The notes under the pieces: model-generated
Told to the model about the DNA's origin: nothing
Databases searched by the model: none
What the model saw: only the letters and a program-made list of their open reading frames with translations
Translations under genes and position numbers: made by a program
From: an uncultured Eubacteriales bacterium
GTDB taxonomy: Bacteria; Bacillota; Clostridia; Lachnospirales; Bianqueaceae
Length of the DNA: 18,244 nucleotides
NCBI GenBank assembly: GCA_902782895.1
Contig: CACZPA010000200.1
Span: 1 to 18,244 of the forward strand
Direction: 5' to 3'
Shown here: piece after piece, positions 7,398 through 13,372 of the stretch
Layout: every line of letters begins with the position of its first letter
Position numbering within the stretch: position 1 is the stretch's first letter

Positions 7398-7442
7398 TTG
7401 CCATGACACCGTTTGGCAACTGCCATGTCGTTTGCCATGACA
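7398..7442. promoter_or_regulatory. Candidate activator or repressor sites upstream of the MFS gene
   Basis: The 11-mer TTGCCATGACA occurs twice as an exact direct repeat (7398-7408 and 7432-7442), with starts 34 bp apart. Between them lies a third TGCCATG (7421-7427), whose TGCCA arm forms a perfect 12-bp inverted repeat TGGCA-AC-TGCCA (7414-7425). The cluster sits about 65-110 bp upstream of the predicted MFS start, the usual range for an upstream activator. No regulator gene is adjacent. Confidence 0.5.
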
Positions 7443-7450
7443 GCATAATA

Positions 7451-7489
7451 ATACCGCCGGCTCAAGCCTGAACAGCCTACCGGCGGTAT
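7451..7489 (-). terminator. Candidate terminator of the DUF937 operon
   Basis: A perfect 10-bp inverted repeat, ATACCGCCGG (7451-7460) and CCGGCGGTAT (7480-7489), with a 19-nt loop. On the minus strand it is followed by TATTATTATG, which is T-rich but interrupted. A second hairpin (7508-7513/7534-7539, with an inner CGCT/AGCG helix) lies between it and the gene stop at 7569. Either could end the operon transcript. Confidence 0.45.
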
Positions 7490-7568
7490 GAATGATTACA
7501 TGCTTTGCCGCGCCGTGACGCTAATGAGCGCCTGCGCGGAATCTAACGCAACAGATCCGACTATAGTC

Positions 7569-8432
7569 TTAGTGCAGCAGATTCAGAAGACCGGAAAGGA
7601 ATCCGGAATCCTCCTGGCTCTGCTGTGCGGACTGTCCACCACCCAGAAGCGTGGAGAACAGTCCGGACGAAGACGCCGCTCCGCCGCCGCCAAGAAGATT
7701 TCCGAGCAGATCAAATCCGGATGAAGAGCTCTGCTGCGGCATCGTAGACTGCAGCGTGAAGCCCTGCTGATTCTGCTGGTAAGTGTTCTGATAAGCATTC
7801 TGGTACGCATTCTGCTGATACGCGTTCTGCTGTTGCTGCATCAGGCCCTGCATATATCCCTGCTGATAAGCGTTCTGCGCAGCCGCGTTCTGTGCCGCGG
7901 TGCTCTGCTGTGTGGAACCCATGCCCAGAAGGCCGCCAAGCAGTGACATCAGCGGATTGGACGAGCCGGAGCCGCCGAGTCCGCCGCCAAGCAATCCGCC
8001 CAGCAGACCGCCGGAAGAGCTCTGGCTGCTCTGCTGTCCCAGCGAAGAGAGCAGCAGCGGTGCCGCCAAGGCCAGAATCGTAGAAACATTGGACTTGGAA
8101 ACGCCGGACGCTCTGGAGATCTCGTCCACCGCTTCGTCCTGATCGTCTCCGAAAACATGTCCGACGATCTTCTTGCCGTCGTCCAGATCGGACTCCAGCA
8201 GGAACTCGCCCGGCTTAGAGATATCTGCGGATTCATGCTGCGCCAGCGCGCGGGACAGGGACTCGGCTCCCTCTTCCCCGGCAACATTGCGGTTCATACC
8301 GCCAACCAGCGCCGGAATACCCACGGACAGAACCTTCGCGACATCCTTCTGATCCATATTGGCCCGCTCCGCGATCGCGGACAGTCCGTCCCCTGCAAAA
8401 AGCGATCCGATCGAATTCATATCAAAACCCAT
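7569..8432 (-). CDS. DUF937-like (YidB-type) protein with Gly/Leu and Gln/Asn-rich repeats
   Basis: A 287-residue protein of unknown function. Residues 1-132 resemble DUF937/YidB proteins: a helical segment with LSVGIPALVGGMNRN (36-49) and GAESLSRALAQH (55-66), then EISRASGVSKSNVSTILALAAPLLLSSLG in two pieces up to 131. After that the sequence is low-complexity: GGLLGGLLGGG (141-151), LMSLLGGLLGM (161-171), a Gln/Asn/Tyr-rich stretch with repeated QNAYQ (176-223), then more Leu/Gly units at 240-250, 258-266 and 278-287. There is no signal peptide or clear transmembrane helix. The ATG at 8432 has AAGGAG 6 nt upstream. An in-frame upstream start would lengthen it by 12 residues into the preceding gene and lacks this support. 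The start is 1 nt after the upstream gene's stop, so the two are co-translated. Function is unassigned. Confidence 0.82.
   Translation of the reverse strand: MGFDMNSIGSLFAGDGLSAIAERANMDQKDVAKVLSVGIPALVGGMNRNVAGEEGAESLSRALAQHESADISKPGEFLLESDLDDGKKIVGHVFGDDQDEAVDEISRASGVSKSNVSTILALAAPLLLSSLGQQSSQSSSGGLLGGLLGGGLGGSGSSNPLMSLLGGLLGMGSTQQSTAAQNAAAQNAYQQGYMQGLMQQQQNAYQQNAYQNAYQNTYQQNQQGFTLQSTMPQQSSSSGFDLLGNLLGGGGAASSSGLFSTLLGGGQSAQQSQEDSGFLSGLLNLLH
7764..7907 (-). repeat. Gln/Asn/Tyr-rich coding repeat inside the DUF937-like gene
   Basis: This stretch encodes residues 176-223. It is dominated by Gln, Asn, Ala and Tyr, with the unit QNAYQ recurring at short, near-regular spacing. At the DNA level this shows on the plus strand as repeated TTCTGNTA-type blocks around 7760-7880. 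Such a segment is prone to copy-number change and to self-association of the protein. Confidence 0.6.
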
Positions 8433-8433
8433 A

Positions 8434-9297
8434 TTAATCTCCTTCCGTGACGGCCGCGCCGCCTTCAATGTTTAATTTATCCAGATCCAGGCCCTCCGCG
8501 TAATGACCCGCACAATAAGAGCAGATCGCGGTACGTCCGGCTTCGATGGCTTCCGTTACAGAACCCTTATACAGCGTGCTGGAAGAACGGATATACGGGC
8601 ATCCGGACTCTTCGTCAGCGTTCAGATGATACTTATGACCGAACTGTGTCCAGTAAACGTCGTCGGAAATCTGCGTCTCCGCTTCCTGCTTCTCCTCCGC
8701 CGTGATCGGATCGTAATCCGCGGAAGCCGCACCGGTAATCAGCAGCGCTACGACCGCAACGATCGCGGTAATGGTCTTGGTCCTCTTGTCCAGCTTGTCA
8801 TTCTTCAGCAGGAGAATGATCAGCGGGATGAAGCAGATGCAGGCCATGATGACGCCGAGCTCGTTCCAGAGATAGAACAGGAACTTGCCGCGCTTCTCGC
8901 TCATCGGCTTGATGTGGTTGGCCTTCTTCCAGAGCTGCGCCGCGATAATGGCGAGCGCCATGTCCAGTACGATCATGATGATCAGGAACGTCATGGCGTT
9001 CATGTTGAAAGGCGGAATGAAATATTCCATCAGTACCATGATCGCGAATGCTTCGCAGACGATCGCAAGCAGCCACAGAACACACGCGCCGATGCGCAGC
9101 CCGACCGTGCTGCCGCCCGTAGGCTTGTTGGGTGTGATCACCGTCTGCTGCTTAGGCGCCGCCTGTTTGGGAGCCGTCTGCTTAGCGGTCGTCTTCTTAA
9201 CCGTCTCCGTAGCATTGATTACGGTTTCTTTTGTCTTGTCCGCGGCTTTAGTGGCCGGAGCCGTCTTCTTCGGCTCACGGACGATCTTTTCTGCCAT
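8434..9297 (-). CDS. Four-helix membrane protein with Lys/Ala/Thr-rich head and Cys/His tail; function unknown
   Basis: A 287-residue protein I do not recognise as a named family. Residues 1-62 are rich in Lys, Ala, Thr and Pro with PKQ/KKT repeats, a flexible basic segment likely in the cytoplasm. Four hydrophobic segments follow at about 67-93, 99-121, 139-165 and 176-195. The tail (about 210-287) has GHKYH (220-224), C233, then CSYC (259-262) and H265. This resembles the short YHxxxC...CxxC unit found at the ends of many Firmicutes proteins and probably binds a metal. GGAGG (9305-9309) is 7 nt before the ATG. The next gene starts 1 nt after this stop, so the two products probably act together. 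A consensus promoter lies at 9342-9370. Confidence 0.8.
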   Translation of the reverse strand: MAEKIVREPKKTAPATKAADKTKETVINATETVKKTTAKQTAPKQAAPKQQTVITPNKPTGGSTVGLRIGACVLWLLAIVCEAFAIMVLMEYFIPPFNMNAMTFLIIMIVLDMALAIIAAQLWKKANHIKPMSEKRGKFLFYLWNELGVIMACICFIPLIILLLKNDKLDKRTKTITAIVAVVALLITGAASADYDPITAEEKQEAETQISDDVYWTQFGHKYHLNADEESGCPYIRSSSTLYKGSVTEAIEAGRTAICSYCAGHYAEGLDLDKLNIEGGAAVTEGD

Positions 9298-9341
9298 ATC
9301 GATCCCTCCAGTATGATAAACGAACGATTTTTGATACTCTT

Positions 9342-9370
9342 ATTATCTATTTATTGCGGTATTTTGTCAA
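9342..9370 (-). promoter_or_regulatory. Sigma-A promoter of the four-helix/DUF937 operon
   Basis: Minus-strand -35 TTGACA (9365-9370), a 17-bp spacer and -10 GATAAT (9342-9347). Eleven of twelve hexamer positions match consensus, so expression is likely strong or constitutive. The predicted leader is about 40 nt. The -35 lies 2 bp from the T tract of the upstream VOC-gene terminator. Confidence 0.8.
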
Positions 9371-9372
9371 GT

Positions 9373-9403
9373 AAAAAATGCACGCCGGCCCGCGCTTGCG
9401 GCA
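9373..9403 (-). terminator. Probable terminator of the feoB-VOC operon
   Basis: On the minus strand, TGCCGC (9403-9398) pairs with GCG, a bulged T, and GCA (9385-9379): 6 bp with a one-base bulge and a 12-nt GC-rich loop. Six T (9378-9373) follow at once. The stem is modest, but the U tract and the position 25 nt past the VOC stop support the call. Confidence 0.5.
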
Positions 9404-9427
9404 ATCCACATTTACAGAAATCCGCGC

Positions 9428-10117
9428 TTACAGCACGATCCGGACTCTGACGCCTTCCGGTGAAAGCAGGACGACGCCCTCTCCGTCATCCGGCACGATC
9501 TCCGCGCCTTCCGCAAGCTTCGCAAGGGTCTCCGCATCCCTGGCCTGCAGCACGAATTCCGGCCGGACGCCCTCGCGATATTTCAGCGTATCCGCGCCGA
9601 AGATCAGGTCGTCCCCGCGCTGCTCCATGCCGAGTCCTTCGCGGTAGATCTTTAAGATCGCGTCCTTCTGACCAGCCGGCATCGGCAGCAGATCATAGAG
9701 ATAGTTTTTGATCCAGCCCTTGCCCGCGAAATCCTTGCGCAGATGCTCCTCCCGCTCGACGATCTCGATCCGCAGCCCGGAAGGCTCTGTCAGGAAGCAC
9801 AGCCGCCCGACGCCCGAATAGGCCGTACGCGGCGCGACATCGACACCGGCTCCCGCCGCGACGCTTCTCTCAAAGGTTTCGTCCAGGGATTTATCCAGCA
9901 GCAGAAAAGCCGTATGCTCCACGCCCTGATCGTTCTCCGACTCCGCCGGGATCAGCTCCACGATACACTGCGCGATCTCCGCGTAGATATAGCGGCTTTT
10001 ACCGTCCACGGAATAGACGTCCCTGACGACATCCCCGCCGAGCCTGTCGATATAGAACGCCATCGACTTCTCCAGATCCCATGTCTTGACTCCGATGTGG
10101 CTTAATTCCTTCAGCAT
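9428..10117 (-). CDS. VOC (glyoxalase/bleomycin-resistance fold) family protein
   Basis: A 229-residue protein with two VOC modules. The N-terminal one (about 1-122) begins LSHIGVKTWDLEKSMAFY and carries candidate metal ligands in the expected places: His7, Glu54 (VELIP), His68 (VEHTAFLLLD) and Glu118 (GLRIEIVE). This resembles glyoxalase I or methylmalonyl-CoA epimerase-type sites. The C-terminal half (about 148-229) has a weaker repeat (AILKIYREGLGM ... VLLSPEGVRVRIVL) without the ligands. The true reaction is unknown; lactoylglutathione lyase-like, epimerase or resistance roles are all possible. The ATG at 10117 is chosen for the GGGGGA-type site (10126-10131) 8 nt upstream; a longer frame would run back into feoB. 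It begins 14 nt after the feoB stop and is probably co-transcribed with it. Confidence 0.86.
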   Translation of the reverse strand: MLKELSHIGVKTWDLEKSMAFYIDRLGGDVVRDVYSVDGKSRYIYAEIAQCIVELIPAESENDQGVEHTAFLLLDKSLDETFERSVAAGAGVDVAPRTAYSGVGRLCFLTEPSGLRIEIVEREEHLRKDFAGKGWIKNYLYDLLPMPAGQKDAILKIYREGLGMEQRGDDLIFGADTLKYREGVRPEFVLQARDAETLAKLAEGAEIVPDDGEGVVLLSPEGVRVRIVL

Positions 10118-10131
10118 ACAGGTGTCCCCCT

Positions 10132-12492
10132 TTATCCGAATATTGTATAGGTGAGAACCGCTGCCGCATAGGCCAGCAGACATTGAAACACAACCATAAT
10201 GATGGCCCATTTATGGCCAAGCTCTCTGCGGACGGCGCTGACCGCCGCGACACAGGGCGTATACAGCAGACAGAAAATAAGCAGCGCTCCCGCCGACGCT
10301 GGGGACAGAACTCCCGTCAGCGCCGAAGTGCTCCCGAAAAGGACCGACAATGTGGAAACGACGTTTTCTTTTGCCGTGAAGCCTGTAACCAGCGCGGTCG
10401 AGATCCTCCAGTCTGCGAAGCCCGCGGGACGGAATACTGGCGCGATTACTCCGGCGATTTTCGCCAGGATGCTCTGCGCGGGATCGTCCACCAGCTGCAG
10501 GAGCGGACTCACGCTCTGCAGGAACCAGATCACGATCGTCGCGAAGAAGATGATCGTAAAGGCCCTCTGCAGGAAATCCCGCGCCTTTTCCCAGAGCAGT
10601 CTGCCGACGCTCTTCAGGCTCGGCATGCGGTAATTGGGCAGTTCCATTACGAAAGGCACCGGCTCTCCGCGGAAGATCGTGTTTTTCATCAGCAGCGCGG
10701 TCAGGATGCCAAAAATAATACCAAGCACATACAGCCCGATCATGATGAATCCGCCCTTGCCCGGGAAGAAGACTGCCGTGAAGAAGCCGTAGACCGGCAG
10801 CTTCGCGCTGCAGCTCATGAAAGGCGTCAGGAGGATCGTCATCTTGCGGTCCCGCTCCGACGGAAGCGTGCGGCTTGCCATGATGCCGGGAACCGTGCAG
10901 CCGAAGCCGATCAGCATCGGCACGATGCTCCGTCCCGACAGTCCGATATGACGCAGGAGCTTATCCATCACGAACGCGACACGCGCCATGTATCCGGTAT
11001 CCTCGAGCATCGACAGGAAGAAGAAAAGCGTCACGATGATCGGCAGGAAGCTGATAACCGCGCCGACACCGTTGAAAATACCGTCCGTGATCAGTGACCG
11101 GATGAACGGACTGCCGCCCGTATTCTCCAGAGCCGTCCCGACGACGCCCTGGAGGTATTCGACTCCGCTTGCGAACAGATCCTGCAGGAAGGCGCCGATC
11201 AGATTGAATGTCAGGTTGAAGATCGCTCCCATGATCAGGATAAAGATCGGGATCGCGGTATATTTACCGGTCAGGACGCGGTCAATCCTGGCGCTGCGCA
11301 CCTGTTCCTTGCTCTCCTGCGGCTTCACGACGCACCGCTCGCAGACCTTTCGGATAAAATCGAAGCGCATGTCCGCAATCGCTGCCGCGCGGTCAAGGCC
11401 GCGTTCCGTCTCCATCTGCAGGATGATGTGCTCGAGCATTTCCTTCTCATTCTGGTCCAGACCCAGCTTCTCGAGGACGAGCGAATCGCCCTCCGCGATC
11501 TTGGCCGCCGCGAAGCGCAGCGGGATTCCGGCCTGTTCGGCATGGTCCCAGATCAGATGCATGATCGCGTGCAGACAGCGGTGCACCGCGCCGCCGTCCT
11601 CATCCGGATCGCAGAAATCCTGCCGTCCCGGCCGTTCCTGATAACGGGCAACGTGCAGCGCGTGGCTGATGAGCTCCTCGATGCCCTCTCCCTTGCTCGC
11701 GGAGATCGGTACAACCGGTATGCCCAGCATCTCTTCCATCAGATTGACACGGATCGTTCCGCCGTTCTCCCGGACCTCGTCCATCATGTTCAGCGCGAGC
11801 ACCATCGGAACGTTAAGCTCCATCAGCTGCATGCTCAGATACAGGTTACGTTCGATATTCGTCGCATCCACGATATTGATGATGCCGAGCGGGTGCTCCT
11901 CCAGTATAAAACTGCGGGAAACGATCTCTTCGCTGGTGTACGGCGACATCGAATAGATGCCCGGCAGATCCGTCACCGAGGTGTCCTTGTGTCCCCGGAT
12001 CATGCCGGTCTTGCGGTCCACCGTCACGCCGGGAAAATTGCCGACATGCTGATTTGCTCCGGTCAACTGGTTAAAAAGCGTGGTTTTGCCGCTGTTCTGA
12101 TTGCCCGCGAGCGCGAACGTCAGAACCGTCCCCTCCGGCACAGGTTTCTCGTCCGCTTTCACGTGATATTTGCCGCCCTCGCCAAGGCCCGGGTGCTCCT
12201 TATCCGAATACGCGGATTTGGGATCCTGCGCCACTGCTGCCGGTTTGCCCAAGGCCGCTGCCCCTTCGCGAATTTCCTCAATATCGATCCTGGCAGCATC
12301 CGCAAGGCGCAGCGTCAGAGAATAGCTCTGCACGCGGATCTCCACGGGATCCCCCATCGGAGCGTGCTTCACCATCGTTACGTCCTGACCGGGCAGAAGC
12401 CCCATGTCCAGGAAATGCTGCCGCAGCGCGCCGGTCCCGCCGACGCTGGTAATAACCGCGCTTTGCCCGATGGGCAACTTGTCAAGTGTCAT
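10132..12492 (-). CDS. feoB: Ferrous iron transporter FeoB with fused N-terminal FeoA domain
   Basis: A 786-residue Fe2+ uptake protein of the cytoplasmic membrane. Residues 1-75 form a FeoA (SH3-like) domain, including HFLDMGLLPGQDV. A linker (about 76-120) leads to the G-protein domain: G1 GNQNSGKT (130-137), G2 Thr in GVTVDRK, G3 DLPG (175-178), G4 NMMD (235-238) and G5 near SASKGEG. The membrane part has the conserved gate motifs GFGCTVPGIMASRTL and PFMSCSAKLPVYGFF, and near the end LLYTPCVAAVSAVRRELG. GTP binding and hydrolysis control iron passage. FeoA is more often a separate 75-residue protein; here it is fused in frame. The ATG at 12492 is chosen because AGGAGG (12499-12504) lies 6 nt upstream; an upstream in-frame start adds 15 residues and is less supported. 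It is divergent from the phosphodiesterase gene. Confidence 0.97.
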   Translation of the reverse strand: MTLDKLPIGQSAVITSVGGTGALRQHFLDMGLLPGQDVTMVKHAPMGDPVEIRVQSYSLTLRLADAARIDIEEIREGAAALGKPAAVAQDPKSAYSDKEHPGLGEGGKYHVKADEKPVPEGTVLTFALAGNQNSGKTTLFNQLTGANQHVGNFPGVTVDRKTGMIRGHKDTSVTDLPGIYSMSPYTSEEIVSRSFILEEHPLGIINIVDATNIERNLYLSMQLMELNVPMVLALNMMDEVRENGGTIRVNLMEEMLGIPVVPISASKGEGIEELISHALHVARYQERPGRQDFCDPDEDGGAVHRCLHAIMHLIWDHAEQAGIPLRFAAAKIAEGDSLVLEKLGLDQNEKEMLEHIILQMETERGLDRAAAIADMRFDFIRKVCERCVVKPQESKEQVRSARIDRVLTGKYTAIPIFILIMGAIFNLTFNLIGAFLQDLFASGVEYLQGVVGTALENTGGSPFIRSLITDGIFNGVGAVISFLPIIVTLFFFLSMLEDTGYMARVAFVMDKLLRHIGLSGRSIVPMLIGFGCTVPGIMASRTLPSERDRKMTILLTPFMSCSAKLPVYGFFTAVFFPGKGGFIMIGLYVLGIIFGILTALLMKNTIFRGEPVPFVMELPNYRMPSLKSVGRLLWEKARDFLQRAFTIIFFATIVIWFLQSVSPLLQLVDDPAQSILAKIAGVIAPVFRPAGFADWRISTALVTGFTAKENVVSTLSVLFGSTSALTGVLSPASAGALLIFCLLYTPCVAAVSAVRRELGHKWAIIMVVFQCLLAYAAAVLTYTIFG

Positions 12493-12506
12493 TGTATTCC
12501 TCCTCG

Positions 12507-12529
12507 CGATCTGCCAATTTCGCAGATCG
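12507..12529 (-). promoter_or_regulatory. Hairpin in the feoB leader abutting the ribosome binding site
   Basis: A perfect 8-bp inverted repeat, CGATCTGC (12507-12514) and GCAGATCG (12522-12529), with a 7-nt loop. On the feoB mRNA it ends 2 nt before AGGAGG (12499-12504). It could affect ribosome access, mRNA stability or protein binding. It has no U tract, so it is not a terminator. Confidence 0.55.
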
Positions 12530-12551
12530 GTTTTCACATATGAATAGTATT

Positions 12552-12583
12552 AAGCAGAATCCTATCATAAAAAGATTCTGTTT
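12552..12583. promoter_or_regulatory. Candidate operator between feoB and the phosphodiesterase gene
   Basis: An inverted repeat with 10-bp arms (12552-12561 and 12574-12583, one G-T position; core CAGAATC/GATTCTG perfect) and a 12-bp spacer. Its right arm touches the -35 of the rightward promoter. A further GCAGAAT copy lies at 12594-12600, within that promoter's spacer. It does not match the usual Fur box. I could not identify a clear leftward promoter for feoB within the region. Confidence 0.4.
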
Positions 12584-12610
12584 GCAACCCCTTGCAGAAT
12601 GTGATATCAT
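12582..12610 (+). promoter_or_regulatory. Promoter of the phosphodiesterase-hydrolase operon
   Basis: -35 TTGCAA (12582-12587), a 17-bp spacer and -10 TATCAT (12605-12610) with a TGA extension (12602-12604). The predicted start near 12617 leaves a leader of only about 19 nt, with the ribosome binding site AAAGGAG (12619-12625) almost at the mRNA 5' end, 10 nt before the ATG. Confidence 0.65.
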
Positions 12611-12635
12611 ATCCGGAGAAAGGAGCGTTTTACAT

Positions 12636-13367
12636 ATGAATAAACCTTTGATCTGGGCGCACCGCGGAGCAAGCGGCTATGCGCCTGAAAATACACTGCC
12701 CGCGTTTGCTCTCGCGGCGGAGATGAAAGCGGACGGCGTGGAGCTGGACGTGCAGCTGACAAAAGACGGAGAGGTCATCGTCTGCCATGACGAGCGGATC
12801 GACCGCACCAGCAACGGTCACGGCTCCATCGGAAGCCTGACCCTTGCTGAGCTTAAGAAATTCGATTTCTGCAATCGCATGTACGCTTACGAAGGAACCC
12901 GGATCCCGACGATGCGGGAGGTTTTTGAACTGCTCGAGCCTACAGGCCTCACGATCAATATTGAGCTGAAGACCGGTATCGTTTTCTATAAGGATCTTGA
13001 GGAGAAGACCGTCCGTCTGACGCATGAATTCAACATGCAGGACCGCGTCATCTATTCCTCTTTCAATCACTATTCCATTCTGAAGATCAAGGAGATCGAC
13101 CCGGACGCACTGACCGGCTTCCTGTACTCAGACGGCACCTATGATATGCCCGGCTATGCGGCCGCCCATCATGTGACCGCGCTGCATCCGAGCGTTTACA
13201 ACCTGCAGTATCCGCATTACATGGAGGACTGCGTGGCGCACGGCATCGATGTCAACGTCTGGACCGCCAACAGCAAAGCGGATCTGCTCTACTGCCGCGA
13301 TAAGGGCGTTCACGCCATCATCACCAACTATCCGGCAAAAGCCATTGAGCTTTTAGGCAAGGAGTAA
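12636..13367 (+). CDS. Glycerophosphodiester phosphodiesterase (cytosolic, UgpQ-like)
   Basis: A 243-residue enzyme that hydrolyses glycerophosphodiesters (deacylated phospholipids) to glycerol-3-phosphate and an alcohol. It has the GDPD signature HRGASGYAPENTLPAF (9-24), the metal ligands Glu36 and Asp38 in ELDVQLTKDG, the second catalytic His51 in CHDERIDRTSNG, and the third metal Glu110 in NIELK. The C-terminal part has the usual VNVWTAN and a GVHAIITNYP ending, completing the TIM barrel. There is no signal peptide, so it acts in the cytosol. The length matches short bacterial GDPDs (about 240-250). The start at 12636 is the first Met before the signature and has AAAGGAG 10 nt upstream. 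It is followed 5 nt later by an alpha/beta hydrolase gene whose ribosome binding site lies inside this gene's end. Confidence 0.96.
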   Translation: MNKPLIWAHRGASGYAPENTLPAFALAAEMKADGVELDVQLTKDGEVIVCHDERIDRTSNGHGSIGSLTLAELKKFDFCNRMYAYEGTRIPTMREVFELLEPTGLTINIELKTGIVFYKDLEEKTVRLTHEFNMQDRVIYSSFNHYSILKIKEIDPDALTGFLYSDGTYDMPGYAAAHHVTALHPSVYNLQYPHYMEDCVAHGIDVNVWTANSKADLLYCRDKGVHAIITNYPAKAIELLGKE

Positions 13368-13372
13368 GCAGT

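Noticed and set aside
7295..7465. N-terminal extension of the MFS gene by 57 codons
   Set aside because: The extension lacks transporter character, crosses the extended -10 and the repeat cluster, and the GGAGGT site favours the ATG at 7294.
6788..7471. Plus-strand open frame (227 codons) opposite the start of the MFS gene and its promoter
   Set aside because: The composition is Arg/Asp/His-rich and motif-free, and it would overlap the whole MFS control region. It is explained by antisense codon bias.
11428..12543. Plus-strand open frame (371 codons) opposite feoB
   Set aside because: It is His/Arg-rich without motifs and lies fully opposite the FeoA and G domains of feoB, which are unmistakable.
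12541..12635. Fur or DtxR box controlling feoB
   Set aside because: I could not match the region to the usual Fur 19-mer or DtxR/IdeR palindrome; the inverted repeat seen is a different sequence.
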